Source of the DNA: Chitinophaga pinensis
Lineage (GTDB): Bacteria; Bacteroidota; Bacteroidia; Chitinophagales; CAIOSU01
Reading direction: 5' to 3'
Assembly (NCBI GenBank): GCA_945901065.1
Contig: CAMDKI010000003.1
Coordinates: 1 to 64,000, forward strand
Length of the DNA: 64,000 nt
The first letter of the stretch is position 1. Each line of letters begins with the position of its first letter. The notes beneath the pieces were generated by a model. The model was not told the DNA's origin. It made no database searches and worked only from the letters and a program-made list of their open reading frames with translations. The position numbers were made by a program, and so were the translations under genes. Shown here piece after piece: positions 34,490 through 43,895 of this stretch.

Positions 34490-35539
34490 TTAATCCTTAA
34501 AACTCCAATCGAATTTATCCAAATCTTGTAGGCAATTCTTAAGTAAGTTGATGCTTGCACGAATGTCCTCTTTGTGCGCCATTTCAATTACTTGGTGAAT
34601 ATGGCGCGTAGGGATAGACACCGCGCCAGCTATTACCCCTTGCTTGCTCATGTGTTGCATTCCAGCAGTATCGGTTCCACCACCGGTAAGCACTTCGGGT
34701 TGCCATTTAATTTTGTGGTTGCCTGCCACTTCTTTCATATAACGCACCATACGGTAGTCGGCAATTGATGAAGTATCCATCAATTTTATAGCCACCCCTT
34801 TGCCCAGCTCCGTAATTTTCTCTTCGGGGCGGGCACCCGGCACGTCGTAAGCGATAGTAGTATCCAAACCAAAACCAAAATCGGGACTAATGTGGTGAGA
34901 TGCCACCAAAGCACCACGCAAGCCTACTTCCTCTTGTACTGTAAAAACGCCATATACATCGTAAGGGGTTTCAGCAAGTTCTTTCAAAGTCTCAATAAGG
35001 ATATAAACCGATACACGGTTGTCGATGCTCTTGCAGTTTACGCAATCGCCCATCTCAATCAACTCGCGATCGCGGGTAATGGGGTCGCCAATAGTAATGT
35101 ATTTCTCTACTTCCGCTTTTGGCATGCCCAAATCGATAAAATAGTCAGTCGTTTTTGGCATTTTAGTGCGCTCCTCGGGGCTCATTACATGGATAGGTTT
35201 TGAGCCCATAACGCCAATAACCGGCTTTTTGCCATGAATAATCACGCGTTGTGCGGTTAGCGTTTTCGGGTCGAAACCACCCAAAGTATTGAAACGCACA
35301 AACCCCTCATCGTCGATATAGCTAACCATAAAGCCTATTTCGTCCATGTGGGCAGCAACCATCACTTTTTTATTGTTGCGGCCTTTTTTAAAGGCAATTA
35401 CGTTGCCCATATTATCAACCGATACCTCTACTGGTAGGTTAGCCAGCTCGCGCAGTACAACCTTGCGTATGGGTTGTTCAAAACCCGGCGCTCCGGGCAC
35501 TTCACATATTTCTTTCAACAAGGCAACATCCACAGCCAT
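34490..35539 (-). CDS. M42 family metallo-aminopeptidase
   Basis: 349 residues. Di-zinc ligands are in AAHMDEIGFMV (His, Asp), the general base/ligand pair in VQEEVGLRGA, and the Asp in GLDTTIAYD; GGGTDTAGMQ and SIPTRHIHQ complete the family pattern. M42 enzymes form tetrahedral dodecamers and trim peptides in the cytoplasm; some were annotated as endoglucanases, for which nothing here gives support. It converges with slyD across the terminator. Confidence 0.95.
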   Translation of the reverse strand: MAVDVALLKEICEVPGAPGFEQPIRKVVLRELANLPVEVSVDNMGNVIAFKKGRNNKKVMVAAHMDEIGFMVSYIDDEGFVRFNTLGGFDPKTLTAQRVIIHGKKPVIGVMGSKPIHVMSPEERTKMPKTTDYFIDLGMPKAEVEKYITIGDPITRDRELIEMGDCVNCKSIDNRVSVYILIETLKELAETPYDVYGVFTVQEEVGLRGALVASHHISPDFGFGLDTTIAYDVPGARPEEKITELGKGVAIKLMDTSSIADYRMVRYMKEVAGNHKIKWQPEVLTGGGTDTAGMQHMSKQGVIAGAVSIPTRHIHQVIEMAHKEDIRASINLLKNCLQDLDKFDWSFKD

Positions 35540-35593
35540 AATACAGTGTGTTTCAGGTTATAAATAAGTTTAGGGTAAACCCTTTCTCGGTTA

Positions 35594-35601
35594 CAAAGCT
35601 A
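35594..35601 (-). promoter_or_regulatory. -7 box TAGCTTTG for the M42 peptidase
   Basis: Exact TAnnTTTG match on the minus strand, 54 bases before the ATG at 35539. Confidence 0.45.
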
Positions 35602-35644
35602 ACCTTAAACCCGCTATTTAGGAAACATTAACTTAACCCTGCAT

Positions 35645-35652
35645 TATCTTTG
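35645..35652 (+). promoter_or_regulatory. -7 box TATCTTTG for the MORN-repeat lipoprotein
   Basis: Exact TAnnTTTG match, 35 bases before the first possible ATG (35688). The opposite-strand box at 35594-35601 makes this a compact divergent promoter region. Confidence 0.5.
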
Positions 35653-35687
35653 TCATAATTATTATTCAACAATTCGGTTCATTTCAG

Positions 35688-36974
35688 ATGCCATTTCCGT
35701 ATAATTTGTCGGTTTTTTGGTATTTTCAAACAATCTTGGCTGCAATTCGTTTTTTTGCCAGCATAGTATTGATATTTTTGGATTGGAAATTGGAGCGAAA
35801 TCATCTTATGGTGCATCCATTGATGAACATTGGGAAATTAATTTTTGCCAACAAATACTTAGTGGCATCCATTCGTAAAACATGGATCGTACTGAGTATA
35901 TTGGCTATGGTGCTTACCCATACAAGCTGCCAAGAAGACCGCAACCCCTACGACGTTATTGCTAAAGCGTTTTCGAACGGCACGCCTGCTTTTATTTACA
36001 CCTATGTAGGCAAGGGCGACAATAAGAACAAGATAGCGGAAACCGAATTTTATCCCAACGGGCAAATGAAGCGTGAAAGCCATTACCTAGACGACACCTT
36101 GCATGGGCCCGAACTACAGTGGTATGACAACGGACAGCTGCAGTTTAGCGAGTTTTACTATCACGGCTTAAAGGACAGCACCTCGACCTTTTGGTTTGAG
36201 GATGGAACCAAGGGCTCAGAATCGTACTACATTAAAGGTGCTTTGCAGGGCAAATCGGTTACTTGGTTCGAGACTGGGGAGGTATCAACGGAGGCGTTCC
36301 ACGACAAAGGCAAATACGAAGGTGCTTTTAAGCGCTGGTATGGCAATGGGCAACTCATGCAAGAAGGTAGCCACCAAAACGACAAGAAAGAGGGCAACTG
36401 GGTATTTTTTAACCGAAACGGGGTGAAAGAATCGGAGGGAACGTATGAAAGGGGCGAAAAAGAAGGTTTCTGGACTTATTGGTACAGCAACGGGCAAAAA
36501 CGTGCCGAGGGTAAATATAAAGAAGGCCAAAGAGAGGGCAAATGGCCGTTTTGGTATAGCAGCGGTAAACTAGTATCGGAGGTTTACTTTAAAAATGGTG
36601 TAAAAGAGGGGCTATGGATTGAATGGTTTGAAGATGGAACGAAGAGCTTGGAAGGCAATTATATTGATGGTAAAGAGCAAGGCGTAATTACACAATGGTA
36701 CCGCAATGGCCAAAAAATGTGGACCCGCAATTACATCAACGGCAAAGCAAACGGCACCTCCTATACTTGGTACGAAAATGGACAAAAGGGTACCGAGGGT
36801 AACTTTATATTGGGCAAAGAAAACGGCAAATTTACTGGTTGGTACGACAACGGCGTAAAAGAGTTTGAGCGTTTCTTTACCAATGGGCTAGAGGACGGAA
36901 AATCGACGAAGTGGGATAGGAAAGGCAAAATAACCAGCGAGCAATACTATCGCAATGGCAAGTTGGAGCCTTGA
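35688..36974 (+). CDS. YwqK-type MORN-repeat lipoprotein
   Basis: 428 residues from the first ATG. Later ATGs at 35808 and 35823 are credible because the lipoprotein signal (TWIVLSILAMVLTHTSC) begins around residue 64. The mature protein is about 13 MORN-like units of ~23 residues (pattern W-Y-x-N-G-Q...G-x-Y...G...G, as in WYSNGQKRAEGKYKEGQREG). The family is often labelled 'toxin-antitoxin YwqK antitoxin', but no toxin gene lies beside it, so that label should not be read as function. Probably a surface or periplasmic scaffold. Confidence 0.85.
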   Translation: MPFPYNLSVFWYFQTILAAIRFFASIVLIFLDWKLERNHLMVHPLMNIGKLIFANKYLVASIRKTWIVLSILAMVLTHTSCQEDRNPYDVIAKAFSNGTPAFIYTYVGKGDNKNKIAETEFYPNGQMKRESHYLDDTLHGPELQWYDNGQLQFSEFYYHGLKDSTSTFWFEDGTKGSESYYIKGALQGKSVTWFETGEVSTEAFHDKGKYEGAFKRWYGNGQLMQEGSHQNDKKEGNWVFFNRNGVKESEGTYERGEKEGFWTYWYSNGQKRAEGKYKEGQREGKWPFWYSSGKLVSEVYFKNGVKEGLWIEWFEDGTKSLEGNYIDGKEQGVITQWYRNGQKMWTRNYINGKANGTSYTWYENGQKGTEGNFILGKENGKFTGWYDNGVKEFERFFTNGLEDGKSTKWDRKGKITSEQYYRNGKLEP

Positions 36975-37063
36975 TTTATAAGTCCATAGTCGATGGACCA
37001 TGGCATATACTTACTAATGCAATTACCTATTGTAACCTTCAACTCGTAACTCACAACCCGTAA

Positions 37064-37990
37064 CTAGACCTTCGGCACCAACACCTTTACCGAGGCAGGA
37101 ATTACCTGAAACTCAAATGGCGCTTCGCCCAACACTTCACCCTCCACTTCAAGCCAAACGGGCACTGGCGAGCTTACTTTTACATTTTTACCTAAATATT
37201 GCTCTACGTTATCAAGCTTAATAAAAGTACCATCGCCAAGCGCAGCTACGTTGCGTATTACCGTCCAGCGGCTCACATTTTTTATATGGGTAACGGTAAA
37301 TAGGCCATCATCGGGCTTGGCGCCTGGCACTATCATCATACCACCACCAGCATACATGCAGTTACCTACGTTCAAGCAAAACGTTTTGTCTTCATACGCC
37401 TTACCATCCACCTCAACCTTTATAGGCACGGCATTGTAGGTAAAAATTACCTTCACCAAGCTCATCCAATACTGTAAAGGGCCAATAGCGGTTTTGTTGC
37501 TGTTCGCATCGCGGGTTACTTCGGCATCAAAGGCCATACCGGCCACATTTATAAAATGACGGCTATGCTTATGCCCATGCATGTGGTAAAAGGCCAAACC
37601 GGCATCAATAATACGTGTGTTGGTAGGGTTTTTCAGTAGCTTTATCGCTTCCTTAGGCTCTTTAGGTATGCCCATGGTTTTTATCCAATCGTTGCCAGTG
37701 CCTATACTTACTAAGGCAATGGTTACATCGGTGGTGGGTACGTTTTTTTGGGCAAATAGGCCGTTTACTACCTCGTTCAAGGTGCCATCGCCACCTACAA
37801 TCAGCAACCTGCGGTATCCTTTTTCAATGGCTGTGGTAGCAATGTGGCTGGCATGCAAACTGGCATCGGTAAAGTGCGGCTCATAAACTATGTTCATCGC
37901 TTTTAAGTCGGCCTCTATTAACTTCCAACGTTTATTGCCCCTGCTACCACCGGCAGCGGGGTTTACAATAGCGTACCAAGTTTGCTCCAT
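37064..37990 (-). CDS. diacylglycerol kinase family lipid kinase
   Basis: 308 residues. The catalytic domain has VNPAAGGSRGNKRW and the nucleotide loop VGGDGTLNEVVNGL, followed by IGTGNDWIKTMGIP and the C-terminal beta-sandwich DDGLFTVTHIKNVSRW. The family phosphorylates diacylglycerol or related lipids (DgkB, YegS, LCB5). Cytoplasmic, membrane-associated. ATG 37990 (MEQTWYAIVNP) is chosen over a TTG at 37996. Confidence 0.93.
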   Translation of the reverse strand: MEQTWYAIVNPAAGGSRGNKRWKLIEADLKAMNIVYEPHFTDASLHASHIATTAIEKGYRRLLIVGGDGTLNEVVNGLFAQKNVPTTDVTIALVSIGTGNDWIKTMGIPKEPKEAIKLLKNPTNTRIIDAGLAFYHMHGHKHSRHFINVAGMAFDAEVTRDANSNKTAIGPLQYWMSLVKVIFTYNAVPIKVEVDGKAYEDKTFCLNVGNCMYAGGGMMIVPGAKPDDGLFTVTHIKNVSRWTVIRNVAALGDGTFIKLDNVEQYLGKNVKVSSPVPVWLEVEGEVLGEAPFEFQVIPASVKVLVPKV

Positions 37991-38015
37991 GAACAATTAC
38001 AGCATAAGTGAATAT

Positions 38016-38023
38016 CAAAGATA
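38016..38023 (-). promoter_or_regulatory. -7 box TATCTTTG for the lipid kinase
   Basis: Exact TAnnTTTG match on the minus strand, 25 bases before the ATG at 37990, inside the gap after the cyclase-family gene. Confidence 0.5.
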
Positions 38024-38041
38024 CTATAATTTGATACAAGG

Positions 38042-38791
38042 CTACACCTTGTAAAGCACTGGCTTACTAGGGCTGGCATCCAACTCAAAGGAGGCTATTT
38101 GCAAATTAAGGAGATAGGACCCATCCAAAATTGCACCATCAACATATATCAGTTCGGTAATGGTGGCATCGGCGCGCACGTTGGTACTAGGGTAGCGCCA
38201 AAAGGCCTTATGTGCAAGTAGCTTTCCGCTATCCTCTTCCCTATCAACTGATGGCAAATCAACCAAAAAGTGTTTTACCCCAATGCGAGCCATAAACTCC
38301 AATGCCTCATGGTGCAAGTAGGGCGGATTTTTGCCCGAATACTGGGCAACCCTTTTCAATCCATCGTTGGGCAGCGTGCGCAGCACCAAAGCCTCGGGGC
38401 GCTTGCCGTTGAGTTTCTTCTCTATTTGCTCTTTAAAAATCACACAGTCACCATTATCCATTTTCACCGGATAGATGCTGATTAGCTCCGCCGAGAAGAA
38501 AAACGTTTTGAGGCATTGGTTAATAGTGTAAGGTTCGGTACTGATGTGGCCCACGCACTCGGTATGGGTGCCATTACCATGCGGATTGATATGAACGTTC
38601 ATAAAATTTACCACACCACCTTTGGCTGTTGAACCCACAAAACTGCCCATTACCACAGGTTCGGCCGTAAAAGGTGGTGCATAGTAGGCATTCACACCTT
38701 TAACCCCCGGGCGAAGCGGCATGGAGATATCCAGCGGTTCGCTAAGGTTTATGCGCATCTGTCCGGTAGGGGTTTCGATAAATGCCAGCAT
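38042..38791 (-). CDS. cyclase family (kynurenine formamidase-like) hydrolase
   Basis: 249 residues. The metal-binding motif NPHGNGTHTECVGHI corresponds to the HxGTHxDxPxH pattern of the cyclase/KynB family, with Glu-Cys replacing the usual Asp. The His near NPPYLHHEALEFM and SVDREEDSGKL fit the rest of the fold. Members hydrolyse N-formylkynurenine or related amides/esters; the substrate here is uncertain, and no kyn genes are adjacent. ATG 38791 is chosen over a TTG at 38797. Confidence 0.85.
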   Translation of the reverse strand: MLAFIETPTGQMRINLSEPLDISMPLRPGVKGVNAYYAPPFTAEPVVMGSFVGSTAKGGVVNFMNVHINPHGNGTHTECVGHISTEPYTINQCLKTFFFSAELISIYPVKMDNGDCVIFKEQIEKKLNGKRPEALVLRTLPNDGLKRVAQYSGKNPPYLHHEALEFMARIGVKHFLVDLPSVDREEDSGKLLAHKAFWRYPSTNVRADATITELIYVDGAILDGSYLLNLQIASFELDASPSKPVLYKV

Positions 38792-38978
38792 TACCAAATG
38801 GGTTTGGCATAAATATAATCCTTATATCTGTCGAAATTGCGTTTTCGCCGAAAGTTTTATGCCATTCTGTATGGTTATCTTTAGCTTCGTACTATCGCAA
38901 GGTAATCACAAGTGGACGTTTCCCAAATTTGAACGTTGCATAGTGATTTGTTACTGTAATAAGCAAAAAACAGCACTC

Positions 38979-40883
38979 ATGAGCCATAATCCATCAGCCG
39001 ATATAAAATCACAGTTTCCACTTGCTGACGATGCCGAAATACAGGCACTTGTAGACCTTGACCTGGGCGGAAAGCCCGTTGAGGATTTCTTTCAAAACCC
39101 GGCACGCAACGATTACAAAATTTCGCCCGACGGAAAGTACCTATCGTGGCTAGCCCCCTACCAAGAGCGCATGAACCTGTTTGTGCGGTTTATTGAAACC
39201 GGCGAAGACAAACGCCTTACCAGCCGCACCGACCGCGATATACCGGGATACTTTTGGGCCGACGCCGAACGATTGATTTATGTGCAAGACAATGGTGGCG
39301 ACGAAAACTACCACGTGTACACCATAAAGCGCGACGGCAGCGGCGAGCGCGACCTAACCCCGTTTGATGGCGTAAAAGCAGAGATAATTGACGATCTGAA
39401 AGATATTGACGAGCAAATAATTGTAGGCCTCAATAAAAACAATGAGGCCCTGTTTGAGCCTTACCGCTTGTATTTGGATAGCGGCGAACTGGTGCAACTG
39501 GCCGAGAACACCGATATGGCCAACCCCATAAGCGGCTGGCTTACCGACCATGAAGGCCGCATACGCGTGGCTACCCGCATGAAAGACGGCATAAACCAAA
39601 GCCTGCTATACCGCGAAACCGAGAACAATGCTTTTGAGGTATTGCAAACCGTCGATTTTAAAGATGGATTATCTCCATTGTTCTTTACCTTCGATAACAA
39701 GCAACTTTACCTGAGCAGCAATCTGGGCCGCAATACCAGCGCCATTGTGCGCTACAACCCTGCTACCAAGCAAGAAGAAGAAGTAATCTTCAGTAATGAC
39801 GAATATGATGTGAGCAACCTGCACTACAGCCACAAGCGCAAGGTGCTTACGGGCGTAACCTACACCAGCTGGAAACGCCAGATAGTGTTTATGGATGCCG
39901 AAGCTGAGCGCATTTACAAGCATTTGTTTGAGCTATTGCCGGGCTACGAGGTGGTGCTTACCTCGCACGACCGCGCCGAAGAGCTGTTTGTGGTGCGCAC
40001 GTATAGCGACCGCAGCTTGGGCAGCTATTATTTCTATAACGCCGTAACGGGCAAACTGGATAAGCTGGCCGAAGTGAGCCCTAAGCTCAACGAAGCCGAA
40101 ATGGCCGAAATGAAGCCAATAACCTACACCAGCCGCGATGGGCTTACCATACACGGTTACCTTACCATACCGCAGGGCTCGGCGGGCAAAAACCTGCCCG
40201 TGGTGGTAAACCCTCACGGCGGCCCTTGGCACCGCGATGGCTGGGGCTTTAACCCCGAAGTGCAGTTGCTGGCCAACCGTGGCTATGCCGTGTTTCAAAT
40301 GAATTTTAGGGGCAGCACGGGCTACGGCCGCGCGTTTTGGCAAAGCTCGTTTAAGCAATGGGGCCAAACCATGCAAAACGACATAACCGATGGCGTTAAC
40401 TGGCTCATTGATCAAGGCATTGCCGACCCCGCCCGCATAGCCATATATGGCGGCAGCTACGGCGGCTATGCTACCCTGGCGGGCGTTACCTACACACCCG
40501 ACCTATACCGCTGCGCCATTGATTATGTGGGGGTGAGTAACCTGTTCAGCTTTTTAGAAACCATACCGCCTTACTGGAAACCCTACCTGGATATGATGTA
40601 CGAAATGGTGGGCCACCCCGAGCGCGACAAAGCCATGATGCACGCCAGCTCACCGGTGTTTCACGTAGATAAAATAAAGGCCCCGTTATTTATTGTGCAG
40701 GGCGCCAAAGACCCTCGCGTAAACATTGACGAAAGCGACCAGATTGTAAAAGCCCTACGTGCCCATGGCGTGCAAGTGCCCTACCTCGTAAAAGCCAACG
40801 AAGGCCACGGTTTCCGCAACCAAGAAAACAAATTTGAGTTCTATAAAGCTATGTGCGGGTTTTTGAGGAAACATCTTTCGTGA
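38979..40883 (+). CDS. S9 family serine peptidase (acylaminoacyl/prolyl oligopeptidase type)
   Basis: 634 residues. The N-terminal ~370 residues form a beta-propeller (ISPDGKYLSWLAPYQERMNLF, RDIPGYFWADAERLIYVQDN, GRIRVATRMKDG). The C-terminal alpha/beta hydrolase has oxyanion PHGGPW, nucleophile Ser in YGGSYGGYATLAG, Asp in GAKDPRVN and His in NEGHGF. No signal peptide from ATG 38979 (MSHNPSADIK); an ORF extension upstream is not plausible. Codons here are visibly richer in G/C than in flanking genes. Confidence 0.93.
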   Translation: MSHNPSADIKSQFPLADDAEIQALVDLDLGGKPVEDFFQNPARNDYKISPDGKYLSWLAPYQERMNLFVRFIETGEDKRLTSRTDRDIPGYFWADAERLIYVQDNGGDENYHVYTIKRDGSGERDLTPFDGVKAEIIDDLKDIDEQIIVGLNKNNEALFEPYRLYLDSGELVQLAENTDMANPISGWLTDHEGRIRVATRMKDGINQSLLYRETENNAFEVLQTVDFKDGLSPLFFTFDNKQLYLSSNLGRNTSAIVRYNPATKQEEEVIFSNDEYDVSNLHYSHKRKVLTGVTYTSWKRQIVFMDAEAERIYKHLFELLPGYEVVLTSHDRAEELFVVRTYSDRSLGSYYFYNAVTGKLDKLAEVSPKLNEAEMAEMKPITYTSRDGLTIHGYLTIPQGSAGKNLPVVVNPHGGPWHRDGWGFNPEVQLLANRGYAVFQMNFRGSTGYGRAFWQSSFKQWGQTMQNDITDGVNWLIDQGIADPARIAIYGGSYGGYATLAGVTYTPDLYRCAIDYVGVSNLFSFLETIPPYWKPYLDMMYEMVGHPERDKAMMHASSPVFHVDKIKAPLFIVQGAKDPRVNIDESDQIVKALRAHGVQVPYLVKANEGHGFRNQENKFEFYKAMCGFLRKHLS

Positions 40884-40972
40884 TGTACGATGTACGAAGT
40901 ACAATTTAAGTAATGTAAAACCTTAGCAATAAAAAATTGTACATCGTGCCTTGTCCTTTGTACATTTGAATC
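40884..40972. repeat. degenerate GTACGAT-type intergenic words
   Basis: Contains TGATGTACGATGTACGAAGT, and later AATTGTACATCGTG and TTTGTACATTTG, which are near inverted copies. Same word family as at 61906-61941. No gene. Confidence 0.5.
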
Positions 40973-41695
40973 ATGCATCGCCTCACCCGCCTACTGTCCA
41001 TCATAACCCTGTTGCAAGGTAAAAAGCACTATACTGCCGAGGGTATTGCGGAGCATTTTGGTATTAGTGTGCGCACGGTGTATCGGGATATTAAAGCACT
41101 TGGCGAGCAGGGCATTCCGGTAGGGTTTGAGCCTACCAAGGGGTATTTTTTGGTGCAGGGGTATTTTTTGCCGCCCGTATCGTTTAGCAGCGAAGAGGCC
41201 AATGCCTTGCTGCTGATGGAAAGCGTGGTGAGCGCCTTTGCCGATAAGAGCATCCAAAAACACTACTCTACCGCGCTCAATAAGGTAAAGGCCGTGCTGC
41301 GCACTGCCCAAAAAGAGCAGCTAGAAACGCTGCATAACCACATCAGTTTTCATGTGCCCGATTGCTTTAAATACGACCAGGAGTATCTCTCGGTGCTACA
41401 AGCGGCCATTACCAGCAGCCATATACTAGAACTAGACTACCAAAACAAGGGCGGCATTGCCAGTAAGCGCCAGGTAGAGCCCATTGGGCTGGTGTTTTAT
41501 GCCCTGGCCTGGCACTTGATTGCTTGGTGCCACCTGCGCCAAGAGTACCGCGATTTTAAGGTAACGCGCATACAAGCCATGCGCTGTTTGGATGTGCCTT
41601 TCAAAAAGCTGGAGCACATGCCTTTGAGCGAGTACGTTGAAGAGCTGAAGAAACATGAAGATTACCAGCCTACTGCTACCTACCCGATAGCTTAA
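40973..41695 (+). CDS. WYL-domain HTH transcriptional regulator (YafY family)
   Basis: 240 residues. The N-terminal winged HTH (~1-60: LTRLLSIITLLQGKKHYTAEG, FGISVRTVYRDIKALGEQGI) binds DNA. A WYL ligand-sensing domain (~135-205: LELDYQNKGGIASKRQVEPI, YALAWHLIAWCHLRQEYRDF) follows. The final 20 bases overlap the end of the convergent sterol-desaturase-like gene. The regulated genes cannot be inferred; the DinB gene nearby is a candidate by proximity only. Confidence 0.93.
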   Translation: MHRLTRLLSIITLLQGKKHYTAEGIAEHFGISVRTVYRDIKALGEQGIPVGFEPTKGYFLVQGYFLPPVSFSSEEANALLLMESVVSAFADKSIQKHYSTALNKVKAVLRTAQKEQLETLHNHISFHVPDCFKYDQEYLSVLQAAITSSHILELDYQNKGGIASKRQVEPIGLVFYALAWHLIAWCHLRQEYRDFKVTRIQAMRCLDVPFKKLEHMPLSEYVEELKKHEDYQPTATYPIA

Positions 41696-42218
41696 AGTGA
41701 CCCACGTAGCGGTCTTTTAGTTCATCGCCCTCTACCAGCCAGCGCATGCTCATAGCGCGCGGTATGCGCACCGTGGTTTCGCGTATGGGGTGGTAGGTGC
41801 CAAATACACGGTCCCAAACACGGGTGGTTACGCCGTGGTTTTTGCGCGGGTTGTGAAAATGGTGATAGAAATGGTGCTTGCGTAAAAACAACAATGCAGG
41901 CACCGGGTTAGCCGCATGGTAACGGAAGTGGGTGGCTTCGTAAACGCCATACATGCCTACAAAACCTACAATAAATGCCAAGGCAACCATGAAAGGCAAT
42001 GCCAGGTTTAACAAAGCAAGCAAGCCTGCCGAAACCACCAAAGCCGCAGTAGCCTTTTTGTAAGCAGGCGCAAAGTAGTCGGCCTTGCTATGATGCACGG
42101 CGTGCTCAGCCTTAAAAAAGTTCTTGCCTTGGTGCTCGTGTCCCAAAAAACGATGCAGGAGGTATTCAGTTAAAGTCCAGCAGGTAATGCCAATGGCCAG
42201 CGCGAGGAGGATATACAT
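41676..42218 (-). CDS. sterol desaturase/fatty acid hydroxylase family membrane protein
   Basis: 180 residues with His clusters for a di-iron site: HRFLGHEH, HAVHH, THFRYH and HHFYHHFHN, between ~4 hydrophobic segments. Short members like this include carotenoid beta-ring hydroxylases and bacterial lipid hydroxylases; the substrate is undetermined. It ends inside the last 20 bases of the convergent WYL regulator. Confidence 0.9.
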   Translation of the reverse strand: MYILLALAIGITCWTLTEYLLHRFLGHEHQGKNFFKAEHAVHHSKADYFAPAYKKATAALVVSAGLLALLNLALPFMVALAFIVGFVGMYGVYEATHFRYHAANPVPALLFLRKHHFYHHFHNPRKNHGVTTRVWDRVFGTYHPIRETTVRIPRAMSMRWLVEGDELKDRYVGHFKLSGR

Positions 42219-42377
42219 AAGCTAATAGGTTTTAGATATGTGGTTATTGCTAATAAGAGGGTTATACGGTGCAAAAAGATGCATGGCCGAAAAAACTTTT
42301 TTGATTGGAAAAACGGACTGCCATAGGGTTGTCAGTGGGCGAGCCCAACTTTGGGGCATAACCAAAAACAAAACACT

Positions 42378-42884
42378 ATGAACGTTATTGCATTGCTACA
42401 AAAAGAATTAGAAAAAGAAGCCCAAACCACCCGCAAAATGCTGGAGCGCATACCGACCGAGCAGTTTGAGTTTCGCCCGCACGAAAAGAGCATGACCCTG
42501 AGAGAACTGGCCACCCACATTGCTGAAATACCGGGCTGGGTTGACATGGTGGTAACCACCACTGAGCTAGACTTTGCCACCATGCCTTACCAACCTGCCA
42601 TGATACACAACACACCCGATTTGCTGGCTTTTTTCGAGAAAAAACTGATAGATGGCAGAGCAGGCTTACTAAAAGCCAAAGAAGACCAACTTACCGACAT
42701 CTGGACCATGCGGAATGGCGCCGATATTTATGATGAAAGCACCAAGTACGAAAGCATACGCGATACCTTCGACCAAATAATACACCACAGGGCGCAGTTG
42801 GGCGTTTACCTGCGCCTGTTGAATATACCGATACCGGGCAGCTACGGCCCTAGTGCCGATGAGAATAATTGGGCGTTTGCTTAA
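42378..42884 (+). CDS. DinB family protein
   Basis: 168 residues, four-helix bundle family. The metal-ligand His residues appear in LRELATHIAEIPGW and in IIHHRAQLGVYLRLL, the usual DinB positions. Bacterial members are often metal-dependent thiol transferases or of unknown role. ATG 42378 is used (MNVIALLQKELEKEAQ). Confidence 0.9.
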   Translation: MNVIALLQKELEKEAQTTRKMLERIPTEQFEFRPHEKSMTLRELATHIAEIPGWVDMVVTTTELDFATMPYQPAMIHNTPDLLAFFEKKLIDGRAGLLKAKEDQLTDIWTMRNGADIYDESTKYESIRDTFDQIIHHRAQLGVYLRLLNIPIPGSYGPSADENNWAFA

Positions 42885-43067
42885 CTCTCAGGCACCGCAT
42901 ACCAAAATACCAGCTTTACTTATGTACCAATTGCGCTAGCTGATAATCGGCTAGTGCTGTTGGTATTTATCCTTTTACTTTTAGCTGTCCCATTTTGGGG
43001 TGCCAGTAGCCATGCCAACCAAAAAGCCATTGCACAAACAAAGTGCCCGCAACCTTGTTTAAGGGTT

Positions 43068-43220
43068 ATGCACCAAAAGCCCCACCTACCTACCAAAACC
43101 TGCGCCACTTGCGGCCGGCCATTTACTTGGCGCAAAAAGTGGGAAAAGGTATGGCACGAAGTAAAATACTGTAGCGAGCGATGCCGAAAGCATAAAACTG
43201 AAAAGCAAGCAAAACCTTAA
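43068..43220 (+). CDS. DUF2256 small zinc-finger-like protein
   Basis: 50 residues, entirely DUF2256: [38 protein letters not shown]. Cys pairs CATC and CSERC suggest one zinc site. Function unknown. The frame is open for 38 further codons upstream from a GTG at 42954, but family members begin at this Met. Confidence 0.85.
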   Translation: MHQKPHLPTKTCATCGRPFTWRKKWEKVWHEVKYCSERCRKHKTEKQAKP

Positions 43221-43349
43221 TCAGCATGTTCAAACTTCCAAAAGCGGAAAAGTTAAACTGCATAGCAGAACAAAAAACACCTCAAAAACGGTCAATCAAC
43301 CGCATGAGGCTGTACCCTTGAATTTTTAGTTGCTTAAATTACACTCCAC

Positions 43350-43895
43350 TCATTGCTGCGCAATATATAGTTGGTATTGCTGCCGGCTCCATTGGTATAC
43401 AATAATGGCAATGCCCGAAACAAGGATGGCGTAAACAAGCGGTGCGCTATGTATGGTTTTGTAGCTGGCTGTGTGGTTTATTAGAAGCCACATGGTAGTA
43501 GATACTACGCCTGCAAATACTAAGCAGCGGGTGAATAGATGCCCCATGTATTGATTAAACCTACCAAAACTGTTAGGGAGCTTGTAAAACAGGGCAAACC
43601 AACTGTCTTTTCGACCCAAGTACAGGTAAACAAACACATTGCCAAAAGAATATCCTGGTTCGTTGGGCAGCAAAGGCTTTGGTTTAAAAACCGCTAGATA
43701 ATAAATGTAAATCGTATATAGGGTTAATGCACCTATTACCAGCAATAACGGCGCCCAGCCCAAACCCAAAACCGATACTAGTGGGTTGGCTTCTTTACTT
43801 AGGTCTGGCGTAAGCTGGTGAGTGCAATAAGCATCATAACTTCTAGAAAATAGTATCCAAATAGTGGTTAAAGCAAATTTTGCTATCTTACTCAT
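43350..43895 (-). CDS. hypothetical four-TM membrane protein
   Basis: 181 residues from ATG 43895 (MSKIAKFALTTIWILF). Hydrophobic segments lie at about 1-18, 43-68, 122-143 and 152-170. The middle has NEPGYSFGNVFVYLYLGRKD and LPNSFGRFNQYMGHLF. I do not recognise the family. The codons look real and no overlapping gene competes. Confidence 0.7.
   Translation of the reverse strand: MSKIAKFALTTIWILFSRSYDAYCTHQLTPDLSKEANPLVSVLGLGWAPLLLVIGALTLYTIYIYYLAVFKPKPLLPNEPGYSFGNVFVYLYLGRKDSWFALFYKLPNSFGRFNQYMGHLFTRCLVFAGVVSTTMWLLINHTASYKTIHSAPLVYAILVSGIAIIVYQWSRQQYQLYIAQQ

Noticed and set aside
35688-36974. Toxin-antitoxin locus suggested by the YwqK family name
   Set aside because: No toxin gene is adjacent, and the protein is a lipoprotein made of MORN-like repeats.
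42954-43067. Signal-peptide-like N-terminal extension of the DUF2256 protein
   Set aside because: It would start from GTG and give a secreted form unlike the ~50-residue cytosolic family; the ATG at 43068 fits better.
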